Shown here in pieces: positions 32,455 to 41,205 of a DNA stretch of 64,000 bases. Made by a program: the position numbers and the translations under genes. How positions within the stretch are numbered: position 1 is the stretch's first letter; every line of letters begins with the position of its first letter. This stretch comes from Streptomyces sp. NBC_01454 (lineage in GTDB: Bacteria; Actinomycetota; Actinomycetes; Streptomycetales; Streptomycetaceae). The notes beneath the pieces were generated by a model. The model worked only from the letters and a program-made list of their open reading frames with translations. It was not told where the DNA came from and ran no database searches. Location of the stretch: contig NZ_CP109460.1 of NCBI RefSeq assembly GCF_036227565.1, forward strand, positions 1,116,001 through 1,180,000. Direction: 5' to 3'.

Positions 32455-33648
32455 ATGTCTGGTTCCGGTGCCGATCCCGCGTCCGACGGGGTGACACCGG
32501 CTGATGCGGGGAGGCGGCGGCCGGTGACGACGAGCGAACGCGGTACCGCGCCGGCGGACGACCCCGGGCGGACGGACGAGGGCGCCGGAGCACCGGCGGC
32601 CCCCGGCTGCCCGGCTCCCGGCGGGCCGCCGTGCACGGGGCGCGGCCGGCCGGGCGTCCCGCTGCGGACGTCGCTGGCGCTCGGGGTGGTGGCCATCGTG
32701 GTGGGCAGCGCGGCACTGGCGCTGCGCTCCTCGTCGCACGACCCGTACCTGGCCCCCGGGGACCCCGCCTCCGGGGCGTATCTCGCGCCGCCGGCCGAGG
32801 GCGAGCGGGCCGCCGCCGCCGTGCTCTCCGGACCGTATGTGGAGCGGCCGGGGCCGCTGGTCCCGGCCCGGCGCGGCACCGCCATGGCCGCCCCGACGTC
32901 GGTGTCGCGGCCGCTCATGGCGGCCCCGGCGGACCCCGCGCCGGCGGTCGGCGCGCTCTTCTCCCCCGACGACGACGGCACTCCGGTCCACCACTGCACG
33001 GCCAGCGTGGTGCACTCCCCCGCGGGCGACCTGGTCGTCACCGCGGCGCACTGTGTGCACGACGACGGCTTCCGTACCCGGCTGGTGTTCGCACCCGGTC
33101 TGCACGACGGGGTCGCGTCGTTCGGGCTGTGGGTGCCCAGCCGGATCGATGTCGACCCGCGCTGGATCAGCAACCGGGACCCCGACCACGACGTGGCGTT
33201 CCTGCGGGTGCGCCGGGCGGGGCGGGCCGGCGGCCGGATCGAGGACGTCACCGGCGCCGAACGGATCCGCTTCGACGCGCCGCCCGGACGCCCGGCGCAG
33301 CTGACCGGCTACCCCGAGGACCAGGACAGAGCGGTCAGCTGCCGGCACACGGCGGACGTCCAGAGCCCGACCCAACTCCGCTTCGCCTGCCCGGGGTTCC
33401 CGAACGGGACGAGCGGCGGGCCGATGCTCACCGACCTCGACCCGGGCACCGGCACCGGCTCGCTGATCGGCGTGATAGGCGGTCTCGACGAAGGCGGTGA
33501 CGACCTCGTCTCGTACAGCAGCCGGTTCGGTGCGGACGTGGCCGCGCTCTACCGGCGGGCGACCGCGGGGCCGGCCACGAAGGCGGCCCGGCCGGCCCCC
33601 GGAACCGAGGCGATCGGGGTCAGGCCCCGCGCGGCACCACGGTCTTGA
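32455..33648 (+). CDS. Membrane-anchored trypsin-like serine protease
   Basis: A 397-residue protein: a disordered cytoplasmic N-terminus of about 68 residues, one transmembrane helix (TSLALGVVAIVVGSAALAL, 72-90), a Pro/Ala-rich linker and an extracytoplasmic trypsin-like domain. The triad is His199 (VTAAHC), Asp246 (DHDVAFLRV) and Ser320 in NGTSGGPML, where the usual GDSGGP is GTSGGP, as seen in V8/glutamyl-endopeptidase-like enzymes. Its 3' end overlaps the convergent phospholipase-like gene by 29 bases. Confidence 0.87.
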   Translation: MSGSGADPASDGVTPADAGRRRPVTTSERGTAPADDPGRTDEGAGAPAAPGCPAPGGPPCTGRGRPGVPLRTSLALGVVAIVVGSAALALRSSSHDPYLAPGDPASGAYLAPPAEGERAAAAVLSGPYVERPGPLVPARRGTAMAAPTSVSRPLMAAPADPAPAVGALFSPDDDGTPVHHCTASVVHSPAGDLVVTAAHCVHDDGFRTRLVFAPGLHDGVASFGLWVPSRIDVDPRWISNRDPDHDVAFLRVRRAGRAGGRIEDVTGAERIRFDAPPGRPAQLTGYPEDQDRAVSCRHTADVQSPTQLRFACPGFPNGTSGGPMLTDLDPGTGTGSLIGVIGGLDEGGDDLVSYSSRFGADVAALYRRATAGPATKAARPAPGTEAIGVRPRAAPRS

Positions 33649-34654
33649 GGACGGACGGCAGCGGATACCAGTCGGCGGTGGCGAAGCTCGCATGTGCCGA
33701 GGCCAGCTGACCGACCCGGGACAGCGCCTGCGCCTCGGTCGGGTGGGTGGCGTCGATGGCCGGCGGCACATTGTGTGCGTCGGTCATGATGAGCAGGTAG
33801 TGGCGGGTGTCGTACCAGGCGGTGTCGATACTGCCGTTCAGATAGGTCGCGGCGTCACCGTCGAAGACCACGAACCAGGGGCGCAGCGCCGGGTCCGCGT
33901 AGCGCTCGCGGGGGTCGCCGGGGGCCGCGCCGTGCACCGCGGGGAACGCCGTGGACCGCGCCAGCTTCCCCTGCGCCGCGAGGTCCTTGAGGTGGCCGGC
34001 GTACTCCACGTCCGTCCACAGCTTGTCGAACGGGTTCTTCTCCTCGACGGTGCCCGGTATCAGCTCGAAGAGGAACTTGCCGGCCAGGTCGGCACGGGCC
34101 GGCCAGCCGCCGGCCCGCACCGCCTCGTCCAGGGTGGCGTGCCCGCCGGCGAGGTCGCCGGGGCCGTAGACCGCGTCGCCCAGCTTCTGGCGCACCAGTG
34201 CGTCGAACTCGGCCGGGCCGCGGCCGCCCTTGGCGTTGAAGCCGTCCTTCATCTCGACCTTGAGCAGAATGGGACGGTGGCCGGGGTGGGCGTCGTGCCA
34301 GGCCCTCATGTCGGCGAGGCAGCCGGCGAAGTCCTGGTTGCGGGCCTTGGTGCGCAGCTGTGACGCGTCGGCCGCGCCCTCGCAGTTGTTGTCGTTGCCG
34401 AGCGGGTTGGCGTGCGAGACCCGGAAGGACCTGCCCAGTCCGTTGGTCCAGAGGTCGAGTTCGAGCAGCGCGGCGCCGGAGTCCAGGGCGTCCGCGAAGT
34501 AGGGGTACTTCCCCTTGTCGTAGGCGTTGTGCACGCCCACGGACGTGCTGGTGCCGTAGGTCGCGCCGGCGGGTACGGCGCCCGCCGGTCCGCTCACCGC
34601 GAGCAGTGCCGCCGCCGCGACGGCGACCGTTCCCACACTCCGCTTGCCGTTCAT
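33620..34654 (-). CDS. Secreted Ca2+-dependent PI-PLC-like protein
   Basis: A 344-residue exported protein with a signal peptide (residues 1-26, ending AGA) and the layout of the calcium-dependent PI-PLC-like group: STSVGVHNAYDKGKYPYF (His42), ALLELDLWTNG with acidic metal-ligand candidates, and RVSHANPLGNDNNC. It is unrelated in detail to the Tat-type PI-PLC at 31342. The likely substrates are phosphoinositides or similar phosphodiesters outside the cell. It converges on, and overlaps, the protease gene. Confidence 0.8.
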   Translation of the reverse strand: MNGKRSVGTVAVAAAALLAVSGPAGAVPAGATYGTSTSVGVHNAYDKGKYPYFADALDSGAALLELDLWTNGLGRSFRVSHANPLGNDNNCEGAADASQLRTKARNQDFAGCLADMRAWHDAHPGHRPILLKVEMKDGFNAKGGRGPAEFDALVRQKLGDAVYGPGDLAGGHATLDEAVRAGGWPARADLAGKFLFELIPGTVEEKNPFDKLWTDVEYAGHLKDLAAQGKLARSTAFPAVHGAAPGDPRERYADPALRPWFVVFDGDAATYLNGSIDTAWYDTRHYLLIMTDAHNVPPAIDATHPTEAQALSRVGQLASAHASFATADWYPLPSVLKTVVPRGA

Positions 34655-34880
34655 GTTCCCCGCTTTCCTGGAGGTCGTTGGCCGTCCGGCACCGGTCCGG
34701 ACGCCGCCCGTCCGGTCGGTCGCCCGGACGATCGGGCAGCAGCGTACGGGAGTTGGGGTCGGAGGGGACCACGGAGACGGTGGAGAGTGGAGGAACGGCC
34801 GGTGCCGGCGGAGCGGCGGCCGGGCGACGGGCCGGCCGGGCCGGGGACCCGGCCGCTTCCGGCCCGCCGCGCCCGGCGGC

Positions 34881-36062
34881 TCACCACTCGATGCGGTACC
34901 CGGTCAGCCAGTCGTCGGCGCCCGCGCTGCCACGCTGTGCGCCGTCCCGGGGAGCGGAACGGTCGGTGGCCCCGGTGTCCCCGCCGACGACGAGTTCGGC
35001 CATGCCCGCGCTCGCCGCCACGACCCGCTCCACCCGCTCCCTGCGCAGCTCCTCGTACGCGGCGAAGGCTCTCTGCGCGTCGGGCCGGTCGCGCAGGCAC
35101 CGGGCGAGCACGAGGGCGTCCTCGATGGCCATGGAGGCGCCCTGGGCGGCGTGGGGTGCGGCGGCATGGGCGGCGTCGCCGAGGACGACCATGGTGTCGG
35201 TGTGCCAGGTCGCGATGGTGGCGAGGTCATAGGCGCCGGAGGCGATGACGCGGTCGCCGCTGGCGCGGACCAGGGCGGCGGCCGGGGTGTCGTCGTCCGC
35301 GAAGAGGTCGGCCACCCGCTCGCGCCAGGCGCCGGGGGTGACGGCCGGCGGATCAAAGCGGTCCAGTTCCGTGCCGGGGACGTGGGCGAACCACCAGACC
35401 GCGCCGTCGGGAGCGCGGGTGCAGCCGAAGAAGGCCCGCTTGCCGCGGATCAGGGTGCAGGTGTCCGGCGGGAGCGGGATCTCGGTGTCGCGGACATAGC
35501 CGCAGACGGTGTCCTGGCCGGTGTAGCGGGGGCGGGGCGCGGCCGGGTCGATGAGGCCACGGGTGACGGAGTGCAGGCCGTCGGCGCCGATGAGGACATC
35601 GCCCTCGGCGCGGCTGCCGTCGGCGAAGGTGGCGATGACCCGTGTGCCCTCGGCGGAGGCCACGGTCTCCGCGCCGACCAGCCGCTTGCCGTGCCGCACC
35701 GCGATTCCGCGGCGGGCCGCCTCGGCGTGCAGCACCTGAGAGAGCGTGGCCCGCCGCAGGATGCGCGGGCCCAGGCCGGCGCCCTGTGCGGCGCCGGCGA
35801 TCGGCCGCGCCCCCAGCCGCTCCCCGCTCCCGTCGAAGAACTCCACCCGCCGCGCGGGGAAGGAGTGGGCGACGACGGGGCCGTGCGCGTCGATCACCCG
35901 GAGCGCCTCCAGGCCGTTGGCGAAGACCACGAGGAAGGCGCCGACATCGTCGGCGCCGCTCGGATGGGCCTCGAAGATCTCCGCGTCGATATCCGCCTTC
36001 TGCAGCGCCATCGCGGTCACCGCCCCCGCGATGCCACCACCGATGATCAGGGCCTTGGCCAT
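34881..36062 (-). CDS. FAD-dependent aromatic-ring-type monooxygenase
   Basis: A 393-residue class-A flavoprotein monooxygenase. IIGGGIAGAVTAMALQKA is the FAD Rossmann motif, EGDVLIGADGLHSVTR the DG motif that contacts FAD and NAD(P)H, and VVLGDAAHAAAPHAAQGASM the GD motif with the flavin ribityl contact. Such enzymes hydroxylate or epoxidise aromatic or polyketide substrates. It lies 132 bases after the P450 fusion on the same strand and may act in the same pathway, but no biosynthetic cluster surrounds them. Confidence 0.88.
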   Translation of the reverse strand: MAKALIIGGGIAGAVTAMALQKADIDAEIFEAHPSGADDVGAFLVVFANGLEALRVIDAHGPVVAHSFPARRVEFFDGSGERLGARPIAGAAQGAGLGPRILRRATLSQVLHAEAARRGIAVRHGKRLVGAETVASAEGTRVIATFADGSRAEGDVLIGADGLHSVTRGLIDPAAPRPRYTGQDTVCGYVRDTEIPLPPDTCTLIRGKRAFFGCTRAPDGAVWWFAHVPGTELDRFDPPAVTPGAWRERVADLFADDDTPAAALVRASGDRVIASGAYDLATIATWHTDTMVVLGDAAHAAAPHAAQGASMAIEDALVLARCLRDRPDAQRAFAAYEELRRERVERVVAASAGMAELVVGGDTGATDRSAPRDGAQRGSAGADDWLTGYRIEW

Positions 36063-36194
36063 GTCCTCTTCCCCCCGGTCCAGTCGCCGGCCCGGTCACG
36101 GACGGCGAACGGTGCGGCCCCGGTCGGCCGCACCCGGTCCACCTTGGCCCCGGCGGGCCGGGAGATCCAGTCCGCCGGGGTGGGGAGGCGGATT

Positions 36195-39100
36195 TCAGCC
36201 TGCCGCGTAGACGTCCTCGATGTAGCGGCCGGAGGCGGTCAGTTCGCGCAGCCAGGCCTCGGACTCCTGCGGGGAGGCGCCGGTGCGGGTGCCGTGCAGT
36301 GCGCGGAAGGCGGCCCGTACACCGGGCGCCATCCGGCTGCCGTCGCCGCAGACATACACCCGCGCGCCGGCCTGCAGCAGCTCCCACACCTCGGCGCCCT
36401 CGGCGGCGATCCGGTGCTGGACGAAGCGGTGGCCGTGCTCGGGACGCGCGCTGAAGACCGGGCGCACGGACACCGCACCGGCGGCCTCGGCGGCGGTGAA
36501 CTCCGCGGCGTGCAGGAAGTCGCCGTCCGGGTCGTCACAGCCGAAGTAGAGCCGGGCGGGCGCCGTTTGCCCGGCGGCGACCCGGTCGGCGACCACACCG
36601 CGGAAGGGCGCCAGGCCGGTGCCCGCCGCCACCAGGATGACCGGGGTGTCGTCGGCCGGATCGAGGCGGAAGGCCGCACGGCAGGGCTGCACACGGGCCA
36701 GGACGGTGTCGCCGGGACGCAGCGCGTGCAGATGGGTCGAGCCGGTGCCGCCGGGCAGCAGCGAGACCATCAGATCGGCGTGCCGGGCGTCGGTGGCCGG
36801 CGAGGACGACAGGGAGTAGTGGCGGGTGCGCAGCGGCGGCAGCAGCTCCACGACCACCGGCCAGGGCAGCGCCCCGCGCAGCGCCGGGTGCGCCTCGATC
36901 AGCTCGATCAGGGTGCGCGGGTCGTCCTCGGCGAGGTTCTCCAGGGCGAGCCGCTCGGGCGGGCACGGGTGGTGCGCGGCGAGCACGGCGCGCTGTGCGG
37001 GGGTGGGCCGGTGGCCCAGTTCCAGGTGGTGGGTGAGGAGTTGGCGCACCGTCACGGGGCGGTCGACGGGCAGCGTGTCACGGGCCGGCCGGCCGGCGCT
37101 GTGCAGCGCCAGGAGAGTGTCGAGGTCGGCGCCCAGGGCGTGGGCGGCGCGTGCGACGGCGGCGGGGGCGTTGGCCGGGAGCACGGCGAGGTGGTCGGCG
37201 GTGCGGTAGGTGACGCCGTCGGGCAGGGCGATCCGCAGGAAGCGCTTGGGCCGGGGCCAGCCATCGGCGGTCAGGTCACGGGCCTCGGTGACGGTCATCG
37301 GGACGAGGTCGTGGCGGGCGGCGAGCGCGTCCAGCGGGCCGCCGGTGATCTCGGTGACGGTGTAGCCGGTGTCCTGCGCGGCCGGTGTGGCGCCGATGGT
37401 GTCCGGGTCGCCGTAGCGGGTCAGCAGCCGGTTGCGCAGCGCGGCGGTGAACTCCTTGACGGTTCCGCCCAGGTCGCCGGAGGCGTCGGCCTCGGCGCGC
37501 GGCAGCAGCCGGTGTGCGCCCAGCGCGTCCAGCCGGTCGTCGATGAGGGTCGGTATGTGCTGGTAGGTGGCGGCCCAGTTGCGGTCTCCCACGCCGAGGA
37601 CGGCGAACGGTACCTCGGCGGCGGCGCCGTCCGGCGCGGTGTTCAGCCACTGCACGAACGCGGCCGCGTCATCGGTGGGCCGGCCGTTGTAGGAGGCGGC
37701 GACGATGACGACCGGCCGGTCGTCCGGCAGCGCGCCGGCAGCCGCGTCCAGCGGGGCCACCTCGGCGGCGCAGCCCAGGCCGGTGGCCTCGTCGGCGAGC
37801 CGCTCGGCGAACTCCCGGCAGGTGCCGTAGTTGCTGCCGTGCAACACCAGCAGTCCGGTGCCCTGGCGCACCCGCGTCGCCAGCCCCTCGTCGGTCGCGG
37901 CGCCCTCCTCGGTGCCCGCGCCGCCTCCGGGGAGCACGGCCAGCGCGGTGCGGACCGCCGCCCGGTCGGCGGGCGTACGGGCGGCCAGGGTCAGCGTGAA
38001 CCCGTCGGGCTTGAGGGTGAGCGTCTCCTTGATGCGCAGCCGGTAGCCGGCGTCGTCGATCAGCCGGTAGCGGTGGGCGAGGAGGGCGAGCAGCATGGTC
38101 GCCTCGTGGAGGGCGAACTGCCGCCCGATGCAGGCGCGTTCACCGGTGCCGAACGGCTTGTACGCGTGCGGGGAGCGCGCCGCCTCGGCCTCCGGGCTGA
38201 AGCGGGAGGGGTCGAACAGCTCGGGATTGTCGCCCCAGGCCGGGTCGCGGTGCAGCATCGGGGTGAGCACGGTGACCAGTTCCCCCGCCTTCACCGGGTA
38301 GCGGCCGCCGAGCAGGGTGTCCTCGCGGGCCTGGCGGCTGAACGCGGCGGCGGTGGGCCACAGCCGCAGCGCCTCGTTGAGGACCTGGCGGGTGAACGGC
38401 AGCCGGCCGATGTCCTCGAACGACGGGTCGGGGTCGGCCTGGTCGCCCCACAGCTCGTCCGCCTCGCGCTGCACCATCCGCAGCGCCAGCGGGTCCTTGA
38501 GCAGGTGGTAGAGGGCGAAGGAGAGCGCGCCCGAGGTGGTCTCGTGGCCCGCGATCAGGAAGGTGATGACCTGGTTGCGGATGTTGGCGAGATCGAGGGT
38601 GGGACCGTCCGCCGCCGCGCCGTCCCCCTGGCCCCGGGCGCCGAGCATCAGTCCGAGCAGATCGTCCTCCCCGCTCTCCCCGCCCGCCGTCCGGGCGGCG
38701 ATGACCTCGTCGACGACGGAGGCGAGATAGTCCGCGTCGGCCTGGAACGCCGCGTCCGCCGCGGAGTGGTCGGCGCCGGGGTCACGGGAGAACTTCGTCA
38801 TGCTCCATTCCAGGCAGCGCACCATCGCCTCGACGAAGGGATGCGCGCTCTCACCGCGGGAGAACGACTCGAAGTCGAAGCCGAAGCCGGCCAGTCCGAT
38901 GGTGTCCAGCGTCATCCGGGTCATGTCCTCGGCGACCTGGACGGGCGTGCCGTCGGCCACCCGGCGGTCCCAGGACGCCATGACGCGGCGGGCGACCTTG
39001 AGCATCGCCGGGTGGTAGGTGCGCATCGAGCCGAGCGCGAAGGCCGGCATCAGGACCTCGTGCGCCTTGGCCCAGTTCGGCTCCTCGTTGTAGGCGGTGA

Positions 39101-39380
39101 ACAGACCGTCACCGGCGAACTCCCGGACGTTCTCCAGCACGACCGACACCCCCTTGCGGAAGCGGGTTTCGTCGGCAACCTCGGTGACCAGGTCGAGCGA
39201 GGAGACGAAGAGGGTGCGGTGGTCGCCGAACTTGCGCTGGAAGGCCGGGCCGTGGATCCGGGCGAGGTCCATGGACTGCTGGATGGGCGTGTGGGTGAGC
39301 CCGGCCTCGGTGAGGTCGGCCACCGGAATGCCGTCATCGGCGGCGCGTTCGTCACTGTGGAGCGCGATGGTGTCGGTCAT
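36195..39380 (-). CDS. CYP102-type self-sufficient cytochrome P450/reductase fusion
   Basis: A 1,061-residue fusion of the P450 BM3 type that hydroxylates medium- and long-chain fatty acids without separate redox partners. The haem domain has the I-helix AGHETTSG, the ExxR helix LNEALRLWP and the haem loop FGTGERACIGRQ with Cys417. An FMN domain follows (LLVLHGSNYGTCREFAERLA), then an FAD/NADPH reductase domain (RHYSLSSSP, VAAGTGLAPFRGVV, VYVCGDGSRMAPGV). All cofactor motifs are intact. It is divergent from a PAS-LuxR regulator, with a perfect inverted repeat between them, so substrate-sensing control is likely. Confidence 0.95.
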   Translation of the reverse strand: MTDTIALHSDERAADDGIPVADLTEAGLTHTPIQQSMDLARIHGPAFQRKFGDHRTLFVSSLDLVTEVADETRFRKGVSVVLENVREFAGDGLFTAYNEEPNWAKAHEVLMPAFALGSMRTYHPAMLKVARRVMASWDRRVADGTPVQVAEDMTRMTLDTIGLAGFGFDFESFSRGESAHPFVEAMVRCLEWSMTKFSRDPGADHSAADAAFQADADYLASVVDEVIAARTAGGESGEDDLLGLMLGARGQGDGAAADGPTLDLANIRNQVITFLIAGHETTSGALSFALYHLLKDPLALRMVQREADELWGDQADPDPSFEDIGRLPFTRQVLNEALRLWPTAAAFSRQAREDTLLGGRYPVKAGELVTVLTPMLHRDPAWGDNPELFDPSRFSPEAEAARSPHAYKPFGTGERACIGRQFALHEATMLLALLAHRYRLIDDAGYRLRIKETLTLKPDGFTLTLAARTPADRAAVRTALAVLPGGGAGTEEGAATDEGLATRVRQGTGLLVLHGSNYGTCREFAERLADEATGLGCAAEVAPLDAAAGALPDDRPVVIVAASYNGRPTDDAAAFVQWLNTAPDGAAAEVPFAVLGVGDRNWAATYQHIPTLIDDRLDALGAHRLLPRAEADASGDLGGTVKEFTAALRNRLLTRYGDPDTIGATPAAQDTGYTVTEITGGPLDALAARHDLVPMTVTEARDLTADGWPRPKRFLRIALPDGVTYRTADHLAVLPANAPAAVARAAHALGADLDTLLALHSAGRPARDTLPVDRPVTVRQLLTHHLELGHRPTPAQRAVLAAHHPCPPERLALENLAEDDPRTLIELIEAHPALRGALPWPVVVELLPPLRTRHYSLSSSPATDARHADLMVSLLPGGTGSTHLHALRPGDTVLARVQPCRAAFRLDPADDTPVILVAAGTGLAPFRGVVADRVAAGQTAPARLYFGCDDPDGDFLHAAEFTAAEAAGAVSVRPVFSARPEHGHRFVQHRIAAEGAEVWELLQAGARVYVCGDGSRMAPGVRAAFRALHGTRTGASPQESEAWLRELTASGRYIEDVYAAG

Positions 39381-39423
39381 GACTCCAGCGTGCAGGGCCC
39401 GGAGCGCAGGTCGGGACCTGGCA

Positions 39424-39441
39424 ACTGCATGATTGTGCAGT
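39424..39441. promoter_or_regulatory. Perfect inverted repeat between P450 and regulator genes
   Basis: ACTGCA-N6-TGCAGT lies in the 105-base divergent region, 44 bases from either start. It is a good candidate for the binding site of the PAS-LuxR protein and could control both genes. Confidence 0.6.
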
Positions 39442-39485
39442 GGTTTTTCACCGCGCGCTCTTGCACACGGACCGGAGAAAGGGCA

Positions 39486-40196
39486 ATGGAGAACGAGACT
39501 GCCGACGGGGTGCCGGAGACCGGTGACCCCGGCAAGCCGCCCTGTGCGCCGCGCCCGGTCGACCCGGTCGATCCGGCCGGGCCCTACGCGGGCGGCCCCT
39601 GGCGCAACTACTTCCTGATCCTGCTGGACCGCATCCCCACGCCGATCGCGGTGTGCACGGCCCACGGCGAGGTGCTGATCGCCAATCCGGCCATGGCCAC
39701 CGAGTGGGGCGCGCACCCGGGACAACTGCGCGGCCGCAATCTGCTGGATCTCTTCGAGCCCCGTGCGAAGGCGCAGCTCGACCGGCTCGCCGAGGCCCTG
39801 CGGCTGGGGCGCCGGTCACGCTATCCGATCGAGGTGCGGTGGTCCGCCGGCCCCGACGGCACCGCACGGGAAGGGGAGCTGACGGTCGACCCGGTGGGCG
39901 ACCCCTCGGTGAGCCCGCCCGCGCTGCTGGCGCTGCTGCGGGTGCGCGAGCCCGGCCCGCCGCCCGCTGCGCGCGGGTCGGCCAGCCCGGTGGAGGCGCG
40001 GATCCTGGCGCTGGCCGCGGGCGGCGCGACCACGGCGTCGATCGGGACGGCGCTGGGGCTGACCGTCGACGGGGTGAACTACCACCTCACCCGGCTGGCC
40101 CGCCGCTGGCGGGTACAGGGCCGTACCGCGCTGGTGGCCAGGGCGTATGTGCTGGGCGTGCTGTCACCGGACAGCTGGCCGCCGGCGCCCGCCTGA
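39486..40196 (+). CDS. PAS-domain LuxR-type transcriptional regulator
   Basis: A 236-residue regulator: a disordered Pro-rich N-terminus, a PAS domain (RIPTPIAVCTAHGEVLIANP to about residue 150) that usually binds a small ligand, and a C-terminal LuxR-type helix-turn-helix (LALAAGGATTASIGTALGLT, VNYHLTRLARRW). The architecture matches PAS-LuxR regulators such as those of polyene clusters, but here it faces a CYP102-type gene, a position held by a TetR repressor in Bacillus. The ATG at 39486 follows GGAGAAAGGG. It may sense a fatty acid or related ligand. Confidence 0.83.
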   Translation: MENETADGVPETGDPGKPPCAPRPVDPVDPAGPYAGGPWRNYFLILLDRIPTPIAVCTAHGEVLIANPAMATEWGAHPGQLRGRNLLDLFEPRAKAQLDRLAEALRLGRRSRYPIEVRWSAGPDGTAREGELTVDPVGDPSVSPPALLALLRVREPGPPPAARGSASPVEARILALAAGGATTASIGTALGLTVDGVNYHLTRLARRWRVQGRTALVARAYVLGVLSPDSWPPAPA

Positions 40197-40275
40197 CCGT
40201 CCGGGGCGGCGGGCCGTCGGGCGGCTGCCGGGCCCGCGGTGCCGGCAGCACGCATGTGCGGATAACCTCCCTCGT

Positions 40276-40755
40276 GTGGAAGAGAACGAGGAGCACGAGG
40301 AGCACACGATCGCGCAGTTCGAGCGCGGCACGGACGGCCCGAAGGTCATCGTCGTGGGCATCGACGGCTCCGACTCGTCGTGGCGCGCCGCCGCCTACGC
40401 GGCGGGGCTGGCCCGGCGTCAGTCCTCGAAGCTCGCCCTGGTCTACGTCCAGCCGGTGCTGCCGGCCGGGGCGGCGATGGGGGCGCCGGTCGCCGATGCC
40501 ACGGACGAGGTGGCCGAGGAGCTGATGGCCGAGATCCGCCGGGCGACCGAGCGCCCCTCGGGGACGCGCCCCCTGCGCTGGGAGTTCCACACGCTGCGTG
40601 GCGACCCGTACAACGGGATGGTGCAGATGGCCGATGACCTCAAGGCCGACGCGGTGGTGGTCGGCGCCTCGGAGTCGGCCGGGCACCGCATCATGGGCTC
40701 GGTCGCCGTGCGCCTGGTCAAGGCCGGACGCTGGCCGGTCACCGTCGTCCCCTAA
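40276..40755 (+). CDS. Universal stress protein (UspA family)
   Basis: A 159-residue single Usp domain with the first strand KVIVVGIDGSDSSWRAAAYA and the nucleotide-binding motif VVVGASESAGHRIMGSVAVR, which retains the G-x2-G-x9-G pattern expected to bind ATP. A strongly acidic N-terminal stretch (EENEEHEEHT) precedes it. GTG start. It is followed by dodecin and a permease on the same strand, each with its own spacing; co-transcription is possible but not certain. Confidence 0.9.
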   Translation: MEENEEHEEHTIAQFERGTDGPKVIVVGIDGSDSSWRAAAYAAGLARRQSSKLALVYVQPVLPAGAAMGAPVADATDEVAEELMAEIRRATERPSGTRPLRWEFHTLRGDPYNGMVQMADDLKADAVVVGASESAGHRIMGSVAVRLVKAGRWPVTVVP

Positions 40756-40853
40756 GCCCTCTTGAGGGCGGCTGCTCCGCTGGTGGGGCGGGGCGGCCTG
40801 AGGCACGGTGGGAAGTGGACGGGCGGAGCGCCGCCCCGGCGAGGGAGACCACC

Positions 40854-41069
40854 GTGACCGACCGCACGTATCGCGTGACCGAGATCGTCGGAACGTCCCA
40901 GCAGAGCGTGGACGCCGCGGTCAGCAATGGCATCAGGCGCGCCTCGGAGACCCTGCGCAATCTCGACTGGTTCGAGGTGACCCAGGTCCGCGGGCATATC
41001 GTCGACGGCGCGATCGATCACTACCAGGTCGGTCTGAAGGTCGGGTTCCGGCTGGAGGAGGCCGACTGA
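40854..41069 (+). CDS. Dodecin-family flavin-binding protein
   Basis: A 71-residue dodecin, which forms 12-mers that store or buffer flavins. The family pattern is clear: YRVTEIVGTSQQSVDAAVSN, DLDWFEV-type strand (LRNLDWFEVTQVRGHI) and YQVGLKVGFRLEE. The stacking Trp is present in LDWFEV. The GTG at 40854 has GAGGGAG upstream; the in-frame start further upstream would add a non-conserved tail. Confidence 0.9.
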   Translation: MTDRTYRVTEIVGTSQQSVDAAVSNGIRRASETLRNLDWFEVTQVRGHIVDGAIDHYQVGLKVGFRLEEAD

Positions 41070-41205
41070 CACTCCGTGCGCGTACGTTTCCCGGCGAGTC
41101 CCCGCCGTACGGGGACCGCTCCGGTGGCGTCGCCTTCCTTAGTCGTCCCCGAGGGTCCATGATGAGCCGCCGTCGGACCACAACGGAGCGACGGAGGGAT
41201 GACGC

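Noticed and set aside
29656..33771. A 1,371-codon minus-strand frame opposite egtCD, the phospholipase and the protease
   Set aside because: Composition is typical of antisense shadows, there is no ribosome site or domain, and the plus-strand genes there are certain.
34644..40196. A very long open frame (about 1,850 codons) on the plus strand opposite the P450 and monooxygenase genes
   Set aside because: It is the antisense shadow of three well-supported genes in very GC-rich DNA, is repetitive in Gly/Ala/Arg and shows no domain until it joins the true frame of the PAS-LuxR gene at 39486.
34881..40196. A biosynthetic gene cluster around the P450 and monooxygenase
   Set aside because: No synthase, synthetase, terpene or RiPP core enzyme lies within reach. 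The neighbours are a lone P450 fusion, its regulator and housekeeping-type genes.
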